DNA of 64,000 bases. Source: Rhexocercosporidium sp. MPI-PUGE-AT-0058. Its lineage: Eukaryota > Ascomycota > Leotiomycetes > Helotiales. The stretch lies in contig JAGTJL010000020.1 of NCBI GenBank assembly GCA_020746875.1, positions 496,001-560,000 on the forward strand, read 5' to 3'. Below, in pieces: positions 47,469-58,530 of this stretch (its first letter is position 1; each line of letters starts with the position of its first letter). A program made the translations under genes and the position numbers. The notes below the pieces were generated by a model, which had not been told where the DNA came from, searched no databases, and was given only the letters and a program-made list of their open reading frames with translations.

Positions 47469-48590
47469 CAGATCCTCTCCAATCCAGAACTGGCATCAAG
47501 TAGTTCACAGTTCACAGGATACGACACTGTTGTGGCAGCATTACAGAGTCAGCCAGATATCCGAGTAACTCCGCACGCTTACGAACCGAGACTTAGTTTG
47601 AAGCAGAATATGGCTCTGGTGGAAGAGTTGTAACATACAACCTAGAATATGGTGCTCTCCCTGGTCTTGGTCATGCTTGTGACATAATCTCATCGGACCT
47701 TCCTCGCTAGTAGCATTCCTGGCAGTTATTGATGCCTTGCAAGAGAATAGAAAGCCAGCCGAACAGAATACCGGGGGGTTGGTGAAAGAAGGCCGTATAG
47801 CGACGTCAATGCGTGCTTCAAGATACATCTAACGAGCTCTAGTGTCTATCCTAATGGTATTCTGGGAGATAAGATGAATATGATAGAAAACTGGCGATAT
47901 CTGTGTTCGGTGTCACGTTTCGTGGAAAGCCAGCTTATGCTGCGTTGGCGCCTGGGGAGGGGTGAATGTTGTAGATGCAGCTGTGGCTGGGTATATTAGC
48001 ATTGGGATATTGAGACAGCAAATCAGCTCAGATGAGCGGATTCATGGTATTTATCAAAGAAGATCGAGCAGTGGCAAAAATCGCTCCGAGTCCCGACAAA
48101 ATAGTGTTGGAGTAAGGACACCAACACTTGCTCAAGCGAAAGCATTGGAAGAAAGATCCTTGGAATTGTTTCAGTGGAGAAGTTGAAGCTACTAGTTGCG
48201 AAGTTGAATTTCTACCTTTGAGAGCATACGCCCGATCTTACACCGAACTTCCTCATCTGTCAAGCTTTCCAGGATGCCGTGGTGGGATTCGGCCATCCAG
48301 CCCAGAACAACACCACATGTGCAACGACACCCGCTTCAACCGATCATGGCAACGTCGACTACGAATTCCTAAGCTAGTAAGGGATATCTGGCATTCCGTC
48401 AGGTGGAACTATTTCTCACACTACGGGATTCACTGCAGGTGCGGGCTCCCATGCTTCATTCGAGAAGTGCCTCTTAACTATTGAGGGCATAGCTACTGTT
48501 GGCTATCGTATTTTGATAGATAATGAGTTCTCTGAGGATGCTGAAAAGAATTTTGAGACCCGAAAATGGGCCTGGGAAAGCCAGAAATCT
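47469..48590 (+). pseudogene. Decayed M20-family peptidase/amidohydrolase
   Basis: Intact family members are about 400-aa zinc-dependent amidohydrolases (PM20D2/aminoacylase-like). Pieces appear in the right order in changing frames: QILSNPELASSS (47469), EYGSGGRVVTYNLEYGALPG then LGHAC (metal-binding HACGHN region, broken here), ASLVAFLAVIDALQENRKPA in part, YSDVNACFKIHLTSSSVYPN, VTFRGKPAYAALAPGEG, VNVVDAAVAGYISIGILRQQ, RTPTLAQAKALEE, FQDAVVGFGHPAQNNTTCAT, PASTDHGNVDYEF and GISGIPSGGTISHTTGFTAG, ending GYRILIDNEFSEDAEKNFE near 48.56 kb. At least six frame changes are needed (about 47605, 47690, 47795, 47955, 48110 and 48370). The gene is clearly dead and older than the hydantoinase lesions. 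Confidence 0.85.
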
Positions 48591-48763
48591 GCAAAAGTTT
48601 CAAATTCTTGTTCTCCTGTCTTCGAGATTTTCTCTCTTAACTACTTTGCCCGCTCCCTTCTCCCAATTTCTTCTTTCACTTCCCTGAACATCCCACATAG
48701 AAAACCATCCATAAGTTAATGAATATAGTACAAGTGTTGACTTTCAACAGACTCCTCGGTTGT

Positions 48764-50803
48764 CTAGATTAATGTGAGAGTCTTTGTCTCGACTCCTCGA
48801 GCTTTCAAAAACTCGAGGTTGAGTCTGGGATCGCGAAGCATTAACTGTTCTCCTATCTCGGCACTTACGAGCCGATGCTTCTCGTCTTTCAATTTCGCAT
48901 CCTTCTTCCCACATCCCAATGGTAAAGGGATACCATCCAACCTCGGATCCTCGTTTTGCAACTCTCCAGAATCACAACGCAAGAACGAAACGAGGTATGA
49001 TTCCTTCTCATCGTTATATCGCCAGACGGGTCGAAACCCTTCTGGAAAAGGACCCAAGATTGACTCGCCGTACATGATTCCATCACAGAAAGCTTCGCCC
49101 ACGACCAAATGTTTCCCTAGACCCACTGGTCGTAGTATCATCGGTGAATCACAACCCAGTAGTACCGCGGTGACATCGCCTTTTTGTGCAGCTTGCGGTC
49201 CCAGAGAAATGCTTCCTGTTGATGAGACGAGAATACTACGGTCGAGCAGATAATGGGAAATCGAGTCAACGACCAAAGATTCAGCTACTGTAAGCGTAGC
49301 CTGCGTTTCGCTAGTATCCGATGCAAGCATCAAAAAGCTTTGCACAATGTCTTCCAGCTGACTAGCGGTGACGATGTCAGCTTTTGTGAGACTAGGGAAG
49401 TAGTTGTCTGCGAAATCGCCAGAGAAAAGAGCCTGACAGAGATTGTGAACTTGCTGCAGGTTCCACTCCACATCTCCTCTCTGTTGCATCGTACGAACCA
49501 TTCGGCTGAGCTCCGCTCTCATATCGTCGGACGTGAACTCACCGGCGCTATCCAAGCGACATGGTTCATTTGAGATAATAGTGCTGACAACTGTTCCCTC
49601 GACCTCTAGGCTCATCTCATTTCCAAATCCAAATTGGCTTGTAGAAAACCCGCTTGCGTGTGTCTTGTTGAGGGGGGAAGTAACTTGAGGAACTGAAAAG
49701 TCAGGTACCCACGAAGGAAGGCTCTTTTCTGAGACTTTGCGACTGCCGACTTTTGTCAGGACATTTAAGTCTTCGTGGTGCTTGATGTAATCCATCACAA
49801 AAGTAGTATATACTTCTGGTACCGTTTTCTCATAATCTGATTCAACCCGAATATCCCTCTCGGTCGCCATGGAAATTAGAGCAAAAATTCTGTCCCTTGG
49901 GTCTGAGCACAGAGAGTATTTGGTCTGATCAACGAGGGCAAAGAAGGAATTGGACTGGAGTACGCCACATAAGCTAAAAATCAAGCGCCGATGGAGTCTA
50001 GACATTGTGTGATAGAACGAATCGTGCCAGGACTTTCGTAAACAGCAGAATCCCAGAACTTGGACATCCCTCCAAGAAATCGAATCGGTTCCGCAGATTA
50101 TTTCAACATTTTTAGCACAGCGCACTTCTTGCCAGATCCAGAGACGCTTGAACCAGTCACGGTTGCAGAGCCTGGCTACTGCCGTACTTTGTTCAGCGTC
50201 AAATGGCAGCTTAGATTTCCAATCAGTCCAGCTTGGCTCGTCGGACAGTGGTATCATTGCCGTGGTTGCATGATCAAGCTCAATCTTTGCGGACAACGTT
50301 CGCACACATTCCAAGCCTAGTGCGCTATCCTGAGACTCTTTCCCAAGCCAAACAAGCACTTTTCGGGCTTTAGAATATATGTCTGCCATCCGTTTAACCT
50401 GACTACTCCTCTCTTTCAGGTCCCGTTGATTGACACAAGCGGCATCAATCCAAAGTGTACGCTGCTTCTTGGAACATCGTAGATATGGCAATGCTTCTGC
50501 CAGGTTTTGTGTTACGGATAAAGTTTGGCTCCCCTCAGTCCCGATGAATATCTCCGTTAGATCTTCTGGTGAACCCCAGACATACGATAGTGCTTCGTAA
50601 TCTGGCACGTAGTCATTGGTGAGCCGTGTAATGGTGAGTGAGGCTCTAATTTCCATAGATATTGATGATGGAAGTAGTTGAAGCAGTCTGATCTCTGAAT
50701 TGGCTTCATTGAGAGGCGTGAACTTGTACTTTGTTCGGGATGTTACCGATGCGGAAAATTCCTGAGAGCAAGTAGTCTCGATATCGGCAGGAGAGTTGTC
50801 CAT
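48764..50803 (-). CDS. HET-domain (heterokaryon incompatibility-type) protein
   Basis: Single-exon gene of 679 aa from the ATG at 50803. The HET domain (PF06985) covers about residues 69-230, with its three hallmark blocks: YEALSYVWGSP (69-79), LWIDAACVNQRD (117-128) and RMADIYSKARKVLVWLG (138-154). The segment RDWFKRLWIWQEVRCAKNVE completes the domain. The conserved SDPRDRIFALISMA motif follows near 300, and the C-terminal part is typical of this large fungal family. Such proteins take part in allorecognition and programmed cell death when alleles conflict, or are uncharacterised paralogues of those that do; no specific partner can be read here. There is no NACHT or prion-like segment. It is full length with no frame damage, in contrast to its two decayed upstream neighbours. 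Confidence 0.94.
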   Translation of the reverse strand: MDNSPADIETTCSQEFSASVTSRTKYKFTPLNEANSEIRLLQLLPSSISMEIRASLTITRLTNDYVPDYEALSYVWGSPEDLTEIFIGTEGSQTLSVTQNLAEALPYLRCSKKQRTLWIDAACVNQRDLKERSSQVKRMADIYSKARKVLVWLGKESQDSALGLECVRTLSAKIELDHATTAMIPLSDEPSWTDWKSKLPFDAEQSTAVARLCNRDWFKRLWIWQEVRCAKNVEIICGTDSISWRDVQVLGFCCLRKSWHDSFYHTMSRLHRRLIFSLCGVLQSNSFFALVDQTKYSLCSDPRDRIFALISMATERDIRVESDYEKTVPEVYTTFVMDYIKHHEDLNVLTKVGSRKVSEKSLPSWVPDFSVPQVTSPLNKTHASGFSTSQFGFGNEMSLEVEGTVVSTIISNEPCRLDSAGEFTSDDMRAELSRMVRTMQQRGDVEWNLQQVHNLCQALFSGDFADNYFPSLTKADIVTASQLEDIVQSFLMLASDTSETQATLTVAESLVVDSISHYLLDRSILVSSTGSISLGPQAAQKGDVTAVLLGCDSPMILRPVGLGKHLVVGEAFCDGIMYGESILGPFPEGFRPVWRYNDEKESYLVSFLRCDSGELQNEDPRLDGIPLPLGCGKKDAKLKDEKHRLVSAEIGEQLMLRDPRLNLEFLKARGVETKTLTLI

Positions 50804-51916
50804 TTTGTGATAAATATCCCGTGCTACACTACTGCTTTCGATTTTATCGTCTCTACGTCTGGGAATTGATGAGGGAGGTTGTGGCGTTGTATTTCAAATT
50901 TTCAAAGTCTGCATGATGATATATCCCTGCTGTCTGACTGCAGATCTGTGTGACCGAACCTGCGAATGAATGCCGCATCATCTCAATAATCCTTGCTTAT
51001 TACTGTTCGCTACCTTACCTGTATGTCCTTCGTTCGAAACGAGTTCCCCTTTTTCTGTGATTTCTAGGACATGGTCCAGCGAAATTGGCAGATATATTTC
51101 TTCACCAACTCAATCCAGCTTGCCATACCCACACCTTGAACTTCAGATTTACCCCCGGAACCTGGCAACAAATCGGAGCTTTTTTAGACCGGCCTCAATG
51201 TAAACGCATTAAGTTACTATTGGTAACCTCTGTAACGGAAATAAGAGTTATGGACAACTGATCGATTGACTCTGCTGACTGAGGACTGGTAAACGAAGCC
51301 CCTGGAACCTAGCGCTATCCACTCACTCAACACCAGGAAGGATGCGAGAGTACGTTCAGTTTTATGCAGCTGATATTGAAGTGTGTAGTCTATGGTTGTT
51401 CATCTTGGACAAAACGGTGAACAATGGTATTGCAGCTTGTTGCATTTGAACTTACCTGATTCGAGGTAAATTTCTCCCAATACACCCGGTCGAGGTCGAG
51501 TGGTGGAGAGGGAAACTGATCACAAGCGCCATGTCACTAGGAGGTGATTCGCGGATCAATCTTGAAGCAGCACTTAATATCAAACGAGGGAAAGCTCACC
51601 TTGGAAATATGCTTATTCGTATGCTTAAGCTTCAAAAGATCTCAAATAGCCTGGGTGAGGGACTCTTTCAACAGGCTAATGTATCTTCCCCGCGTACTTT
51701 ATATGTCGTTCGCTAGCGGTAATTAATTACTAGATAGGCACTTCGATTAGAAACATTAATCACTATGCCTAAATAAAATGAAATCATTTTATCAGATGCG
51801 GGGATGGATCAGAGGGAGGCAGAGATTATATACATATAAGCATCAAAGAATCGCACCTCTCCCAAGTGAATACTTGTTCTAGGACGAGACACCAAACCTT
51901 TCTCCGCTTCAAAATC
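50804..51916. promoter_or_regulatory. Divergent promoter region (HET gene / GH7 gene)
   Basis: 1.1 kb. A TATA-like element (ATTATATACATATAA, about 51826-51840) lies roughly 80 bp before the GH7 ATG. A perfect inverted repeat ATAAAATGA-AA-TCATTTTAT occupies 51773-51792. No gene is supported. Confidence 0.5.
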
Positions 51917-53005
51917 ATGTCTCTTAGACTTATTCTTTCCAGACTTGCCGTATTACTGGTGCTCGGAATACCCAATGCTCATGCCGCCGAGGCATACCCG
52001 CCACTTCCTACATGGAAGTGTACCACATCGGGAGGCTGCGTGCAACAAAACACATCTGTAGTCTTAGACCAGGACTCGAGATTTGCTCGTGGTTCGCCTG
52101 GATCGAGAACAGCAGATGACTACGCAGCTATGGGAGTTTCAACCTCAGGAAACGCCTTGACAATGTATCATTACGTTAAATCAAATAATGGTCTCAACAG
52201 CGCCAGCCCGCGACTCTACCTCTTAGGTGCCAATGGCAAATACGTGCTCATGAACCTGCTCAACCAAGAGCTTTCCGTGGATGTCGATACTGCAACCTTA
52301 CCCTGCGGTGAGAATGGTGCTTTCTATCTGTCAGAGATGGCTGCAGATGGAAGCGGTGGTAGTGGAGGCTCTGGGGCAGGTTCAGGCAAGGGATACTGTG
52401 ATGCACAATGTCAAGGTTTCTGCTGCAGTGAGATGGATATCCTCGAATCGAATTCGATGGCTACGGCAATGACTCCTCATCCATGCAAGGGAAATACTTG
52501 CGACAAAGGCGGATGTGGCTACAATCCTTACGCTAGCGGTCAAAGAAGCTATTGGGGACCCGGCAAGACTGTTGATACCAGCAAGCCGTTCACGGTTATT
52601 ACGCAGTTTGCTGCCAATGGTGGAAAGCTCTCTCAGATCACACGCAAGTATGTTCAAAACGGACGTCAAATTGGCAACGGTGGGACAATTTCAAGCTGTG
52701 GAAATGAAGGAACGACTGGTGGCATGACTGGTATGGGCCAGGCGCTTGGGCGGGGAAGTAAGTAAAATTCCTTCTTTCAAGTTCCGTAAAATGCCCACTA
52801 GCTGACTCTAAAATTTGCAGTGGTATTAGCGATGAGTATTTGGAATGACGCGGCTCAGAACATGGCTTGGCTTGACTCTGGTAACAACGGACCTTGTGCG
52901 AGTGGACAAGGGAGCCCTTCCAACATCCAATCTCAGCATCCGAATACTCATGTCGTCTTTTCTAATATTCGATGGGGGGACATTGGATCGACTACCAAGG
53001 GCTAG
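51917..53005 (+). CDS. Shortened GH7 endoglucanase-like glycoside hydrolase
   Basis: Model: join(51917..52757, 52821..53005), 341 aa, one 63-nt intron (GTAAGT, branch GCTGAC, acceptor TGCAG). Secreted: signal peptide residues 1-23 ([20 protein letters not shown]). Mature motifs of family 7 are clear: [116 protein letters not shown]. The catalytic E-x-D-x-x-E is kept as Glu172, Asp174 and Glu177 ([10 protein letters not shown]). Relative to endoglucanases of this family it lacks two segments: the Cys-rich loop after the VVLD strand (here only [15 protein letters not shown]), and the stretch between GYCDAQC and GFCC. A Gly/Ser tract replaces other sequence. There is no cellulose-binding module. 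It could be a divergent enzyme or one in early decay. Confidence 0.88.
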
Positions 53006-53689
53006 CTCCAAGAGATTTATATTGTTCTTGGAAGAATTGACAGTCGAAGGATCGTAGGTCAGGTCAGGTTGAGTATCCTTAAGTTGTGTGAGAAACATGT
53101 TTTCGGAACGGAAACTCCCTTCTACCAAAGTTGTGATAATGTACAGTGACTTTCTTGAATATCCACCATTCGGTCTATTCCAATTATTTGCCATGCCTTA
53201 TGTCGTTTGTATTTTCTCACCGATGTCACTTATTCGTTCTCTAGATGTGCCCCTAGCACGAAATTCGAGAAGAGAAAATCCAAGCCCTGTTCTCCATTCA
53301 GACTCCGAGACATATATCTTCCTCTCGCTTCCCCTCTTCCTCCCACGTCTTGATTGGAGCGCAAGGATTTAGCCCATAGCCCTCCGGATTTCCTCTTTCC
53401 GATTATATACGTAAAAGTTAGAGGCAGGTCTCATCTCTTCCTCACGCAATCTCTTCCTAATTGACCCGGCTGCTTGTACTACCTTACGCCTAGCTACCAG
53501 GGCCGACCGAAGCTCTTTCGGATACTCAAGGACCTCTCTCTGCCTATTTCCAAGCTCAGACTTCAATCCATTTCATCGTCCAATCCCATGCGTGTCGAAG
53601 TTTGCCTTATATTCTTTTTCTCGCGAAATTTTGAGCCGTTGGATGCGCTGAGCTTCAAAATCAGCTTCTCTCTGAATTTAGTCACTTTT

Positions 53690-54691
53690 GTCCCTTTCTC
53701 TTTTCACGTTTGCTGCAAGGATGGCAATTTTATCTGGCCCATTTGGCACATAGTTGATATTCTGCTTCATATTCTCCCGTAATTGCTTCATAGCAAAGAG
53801 GATAAAACCGCGGGAGTCCTTCACCTCTGTAATGCAATGATCCAAAAGATGTGCACGGCATCCTATGGCATCGCCTCTTAACAGCTTGACGGAATATCCC
53901 AAGTTCTGAAAAGCAAACGTCTACAGAGTCAGCTCCTATGCCGTACGTAGTCCACAATATGAAAGAATCGGAAGCATCTCCAATGTCCCTGTGTAGCTCT
54001 GCACCCTCATTCTCGACTTGAACCAGAAGAATTGAGAGCTGGAACTTGCTATAGGTCGTTAAGCCTAGTCCTCATCGACAAGCCACTGTCGGAACTCCTG
54101 CTGCTTCTGAAAAGCCTCCAGCTCAACGACCGAATACCATAGCCTACGGTTACCTCCGTTTCTCCTGTTTCTTTCGCCCACGTCTTGAGCGCATTACCCT
54201 TCGCTTCACTATTCAGTTTATTCAGTATCCGTCCTCAAATTGATCTTCGCAGATTTTCTGACACCAATGCGCGGCTCTCCTGTTCGTTTTGTACAGTAGC
54301 CGCAACGCTTTCGAAATATAGGACTAGCTGCTCCACGCGTGCAGGCTCTAGAACATCGGTTTCAAAGATGTTTTGGAGATTAAATGCTACTGTAGAGATT
54401 GATTAGATGTATATCTTCCCGTGAAAGGATAGTCAGGAGATGAGTTACAAGAGCACTCCGTTCTGGACAAAAAGTCGTCCCAGAGCGACGCACATTAAGC
54501 CGCGCACCTACGCGCTCATCTCGCAGGCGGTCGAACTTCCTTCCTCTCTCATGCCTGACACGAAAATATTTAGGGGTAGAATCGATCAAAATATCAGGGT
54601 AATGGGGTTCCATCTGATCTGGCAGCAGTGTGGGCACAAACAGACACATCGATAATTGCTTTATGTCCCAATTTAGCTGCACGGCTTCCAT
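53690..54691 (-). pseudogene. Broken reading frames of unknown origin
   Basis: Minus-strand fragments in order: MEAVQLNWDIKQLSMCLFVP (54691) with PDILIDSTPKYFRVRHERGR, then FETDVLEPARVEQLVLYFES, VVELEAFQKQQEFRQWLVDE followed by TAG, and CRAHLLDHCITEVKDSRGFI with LRENMKQNINYVPNGPDKIA. They alternate frames and contain stops at intervals too short for introns alone. The coiled-coil-like composition suggests one former gene or repeat-element product. I cannot assign a family. Confidence 0.4.
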
Positions 54692-55346
54692 GGTGATGCC
54701 GGCTCATTTTGAGTTTATTACTCGATACACTGAAATTGTCTCGTAGAACTGTGAAAGACTAAATATTTACAGGTTAGCTTCCGAATTCAGCTGCTTTAGC
54801 AAGCAGGGGCCCATGAGTTGTATATTGAGGGTTTGAAGCTAACCAGTGCTTCTAAATAATCTTTAGTAAAGATGCGGCATTCAGTGATTGGTGTTATTTA
54901 CGCACTATAGAGTATTGACCGATGATATTAGGGAATGTTCAAATGTAAGAGACTGACTTTTCAGAGTAAACATGGTTTCGGAAAGGATTCATATCGGTCG
55001 TATCTTGTTCAATTTGGCGAACGCCTGGCGACGTGAAGTACCAAAACCAAAATAAAGTAATCTTACCAAAGCTTCGAAAAGAGTTCTTTGTCACTTGCGC
55101 ACCGTCTAACTCAACCTACGGATGAAACAAAGCATCGATATATGCATGCCCTGACTGAAGTTCTTGACAACAAAATAAGTTCCAAGGTCACGATAGTTTG
55201 ATCGAAAGGTCTTGACCAGGAAAATGACAATCGCCGAGATGATCGCTGCTTCATTATATGGATCTTCTAAATGCCACTCTAAACAGAATCTATGTCCAAA
55301 GTATTAATGAATAGAGAGATACTGAACATTCCCTCCAGAACTATCT
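54692..55346. other. Intergenic region
   Basis: 655 bp of AT-rich sequence with no supported gene or repeat. Confidence 0.5.
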
Positions 55347-56600
55347 TCATTTGACTGGCCACTGATAGTCAGGCAGGGGCGCCATCTTCTCCGTGAATCC
55401 CAAAGTTACTGCCGCGCTCATTGCCAGCTGATCAATCCGTAACGTTGTCACAAATCGCAGAACTGAATTCCTCACCCAGATACCCCAGCTTGTCTGTGGA
55501 TTGATTAATTGCATCGCGATGTCTCCGCCCTGTGAACTCTTCACGAAAGGGACCATGAGCCTGGAATAACCCTCCAGAGCCTGCTTCACATCACCGCCAC
55601 TACTCAGAAGCTCGCCAGCAAGTGCATAGCCTCCAATTATGGCCAGACTGGTTCCAAAACCAGGTGTTGCATATCCAGCATCGCCAAGGAGAACAACGCG
55701 AGTGCTATGTAATTTTGGAGATCTTATCTGGCCAAACAGCGAGCAGTAAAAGTCGTCGCTTTCGCGCATACCACGCAGGATCTCGGGTGTTAGCCACCCA
55801 ACGTCCGCAAACAACTCTTCCATCAACTTCATATAAGCTTCGTTCCCTTGTCGCAGAGCCTTGTTCAATCTCTCCTTCATCTCCACGTTGGAGCTCCAAG
55901 TCACGTTCATCAACATCGCTCTTGTTCTCCCCTCCGGATGAGGATCTGGTCGGAGATAGACTGCTCGTCCTTTCGTTGCGCTGGCTCCTTTCGCTAAAAG
56001 GCAACCTTCCAGGAGGTCGCCCTTGATAGTGAAGTATGCGATATGAACGCCGTCATCGTAAAGCTGTTCCGAAGGTTCGGCGTTGAGCATTTTGCCGCGA
56101 ATTCTGGACCCGAGACCATCCGCAGCCACCAACAGGTCATACTTCTTCACCTCCCTGCTCTTCGCAAAAGTGACAACCACTCCGTCATCTTGCTCCTCAT
56201 ACTTCTCCACCGTCTCATCAAAAATAACCTTCACCTGATCCAAGATGGGATCAATGAAGATTTTCGCCAGTTCTCCACGAAAGATCTCGTACTCTGACGT
56301 GAAACTCTGGATGTCTGTTCTACCTGTCGCTCGGAATGTAGCGATCTCCTTGCCGCTTTCTGTGACGAGTTGCATACCCTCTTCTTTCGTGGTCTTCTTG
56401 CGGATTTCTTCTTCTAATTCCATCCATTTGATGATATTGACGGCTGAGCTGCGGATGTCGACGCTGGCGCCAGTCAAACGGAGGGCAGGGTCGCGCTCGA
56501 CGATCGTAATATTGGAGTTGGGATAGGCGCGGAGCAGCCAGAATGCGAACACACTACCTGCGATCCCTGAACCAGAGATGAGAATATTGAGATTTGACAT
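55347..56600 (-). CDS. FAD-dependent aromatic monooxygenase (PHBH/TetX-like)
   Basis: Single exon, 417 aa, typical length for class A flavoprotein monooxygenases. Residues 10-15 give the Rossmann GxGxxG (GSGIAG), with the FAD ribose-binding acidic residue in IVERD near 34-37. DLLVAADGLGSRIRG (155-169) is the DG motif and RVVLLGDAGYATPGFG (301-316) the GD motif that binds the FAD riboflavin. These place it with PHBH/TetX-like hydroxylases that use NAD(P)H and O2 on phenolic or similar substrates; the substrate is not readable. It sits next to, and diverges from, the phenol 2-monooxygenase gene, so involvement in the same catabolic route is plausible. It has a different codon/intron architecture (no introns) from the multi-exon genes beside it. 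The promoter carries two CGGG...CCCG elements. Confidence 0.92.
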   Translation of the reverse strand: MSNLNILISGSGIAGSVFAFWLLRAYPNSNITIVERDPALRLTGASVDIRSSAVNIIKWMELEEEIRKKTTKEEGMQLVTESGKEIATFRATGRTDIQSFTSEYEIFRGELAKIFIDPILDQVKVIFDETVEKYEEQDDGVVVTFAKSREVKKYDLLVAADGLGSRIRGKMLNAEPSEQLYDDGVHIAYFTIKGDLLEGCLLAKGASATKGRAVYLRPDPHPEGRTRAMLMNVTWSSNVEMKERLNKALRQGNEAYMKLMEELFADVGWLTPEILRGMRESDDFYCSLFGQIRSPKLHSTRVVLLGDAGYATPGFGTSLAIIGGYALAGELLSSGGDVKQALEGYSRLMVPFVKSSQGGDIAMQLINPQTSWGIWVRNSVLRFVTTLRIDQLAMSAAVTLGFTEKMAPLPDYQWPVK

Positions 56601-56769
56601 TGAGGATGATGTTTAGGAAATTTCGAAATTAAAGATTGTTGTATCGTCCAGGTTTGCCTTTGCAATGCGGCTATCGCCAGGAAACTGCGCTGATTTATAC
56701 TTTTCGACCTTTAACACCTCACGTTGCAGCCTTATGTGAAATAATGCAGAATCTGTCTTTACGTCTGCT

Positions 56770-56788
56770 CGGGTTGTCATAAACCCCG
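56770..56788. promoter_or_regulatory. Zinc-cluster-type site 1 (CGG-N13-CCG)
   Basis: CGGGTTGTCATAAACCCCG, 170 bp upstream of the FAD monooxygenase ATG (which is at 56600, minus strand). Inverted CGG triplets are the usual half-sites of Zn2Cys6 dimers. A related CCCGATAGTCGGG lies beside it at 56797-56809. Confidence 0.5.
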
Positions 56789-56873
56789 AATCCTGACCCG
56801 ATAGTCGGGCTAACATCTTGAATGATGACGACACGAGATGAAGTTGTGATAAGCTTGTATTTTCCCCTTTCTT

Positions 56874-56892
56874 CGGGTTGTGATAAAGCCCG
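56874..56892. promoter_or_regulatory. Zinc-cluster-type site 2 (CGG-N13-CCG)
   Basis: CGGGTTGTGATAAAGCCCG matches site 1 at 17 of 19 positions, including the spacer, in the same orientation and 104 bp away. Conservation of the spacer argues for a specific regulator or for a short local duplication. Confidence 0.5.
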
Positions 56893-57744
56893 AGCATCAT
56901 CAGGCGAGGTCTTGTGATTGGTCTGGATATCACCCTACCCAAGCTTCGGGGTCCGCGCTTGAGGTGAGCCCCTGAAACGAGTAGAGTCGTCTTAAAATTG
57001 GATGCCTTCCATAAACATATCTTTAACCACCGATGACTATAGTACAGGTTGGAAGACTCTTCAGAAGAAACATGGGCATGCCCCACGACGTGGTCTGCCT
57101 GGCTGTGGCAGCAAGGAGAGCTTGAACAAGTTGTTCGCTGGATTCTGCGAAAAAATGAGGGCCGTAACAATAGAAGCGGCGCCATAGAATTTTCTAAGAA
57201 AATGCACGATAATTACAAAGGTTTGTTTCGCGACTGTCTTGTTCAAGAACAATCAGAAAAATGAAATTCAGAGAGGTTCCCGATTTCCCCAGCGACTCGT
57301 TGGCACGGAAATCGCAAAAAGAGCGAGAGTCGGGGGCGATGATAACACATCTGAGATATTGCTCTACCCAACCTTATACAGTTCAAGTAAACAAATAAGA
57401 AGCCTCCTTACACCATACGTTTCTCGTGGTCAAGCGGTCGATTCGCTTAATCCCGGCAACCTTTGTTGACATGGCTAATATGATCTAGGACCATGCTTAC
57501 ACTTCTGCCATCAAAATGCCTTTTCCTGCCGCCCAAGCGGCTTGTGCTATTCTTGCCGTTTGTTTCTTCGTTTATCAATCGCGTCCCCTTCGCATCCCCA
57601 GTGCCCCCTTGCCCCTTGACTCCGAAGAGTCCTTGATATTGAAAATGTCCGTCGTGAGAGCGAGGAGAGAGAAAGTCTTGAAAGTGAGTACAAACCATCC
57701 TTCCTAATGCCCCACGAAAAGACCGCTTGGCTCCGAGAGATCGG

Positions 57745-57767
57745 TTTTTTTTTTTTTTTTTTTTTTT
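57745..57767. repeat. 23-nt poly-T run
   Basis: Uninterrupted T homopolymer in the divergent intergenic region. It may be an old retroelement tail or a nucleosome-excluding tract. Its length is prone to sequencing error. Confidence 0.85.
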
Positions 57768-58508
57768 GCTCTCCTTTAATTTATATTCAAACATTCTCTT
57801 ATTTTATCTGAACGAAAAACTTCAAAAAAATTACAAGACAGAGAGAAGTGTCTATAATTTAAAGTTCTCAAATTCTCCGCATCAGATCTCTCTCGCAATA
57901 AGCAATCGGTATGTCACAAAACAAATCAGCGTCATCACTGACTGAAAAATAAGGCCCGAAGTACCGCAATACGATTAAGTGATAGTGCGATCGCGTGAGT
58001 ACACTTGAGAGCATATGTACGGCCATTTCCTTCAAAATAAGCGAGAATTCACCCAAGTGTCTACATCCACTTGAACTCGTGGATTCTTGGTTGTGCAGAA
58101 TTAGTCTAAGTGAATCAATAGAAGCTAGTTACATTAGTCTTTTATAAATCAAATATATCACAAAACTGTATTGTAAGGCACGCGTAGAAATGATCGATCG
58201 ACGAGACATTTCAATCGTCAGAGCTGAAAGGAGAGCGTAGACACATACAGACTGCAAGACAAGGTCAAACGAGAAATGTTTAAGGTTGGTTACGATAAAA
58301 TTTGACACCCAGCAAAGTTAAAGGTGAAGACGATGTTTAGTTTTCTAGTTCCCTCCTTGTGAGTGGGTATGCCTAAAGAGCTATTGTGTGTATGTATCAA
58401 ACTAAGAAAGTTGGAACCCGGCCGTGGCCTGGTGGTGTGCTTTTGCCCTTTAGCTTCATAGCTTTTTCTCTCCTCCTCACGCCAAAGGAGAAATAGGGTG
58501 TAGGGGCT

Positions 58509-58530
58509 GCGGGGGCATTTCCGCCCCCGC
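58509..58530. repeat. GC-rich hairpin
   Basis: GCGGGGGC (58509-58516) pairs exactly with GCCCCCGC (58523-58530) with a 6-nt loop, about 360 bp upstream of the phenol hydroxylase ATG. The flanking CTGC and TGCCGG extend its GC-rich context. Confidence 0.6.

Noticed and set aside
57002..57264. Overlapping short frames on both strands in the cluster promoter
   Set aside because: They are mutually overlapping, small and without any protein signature.
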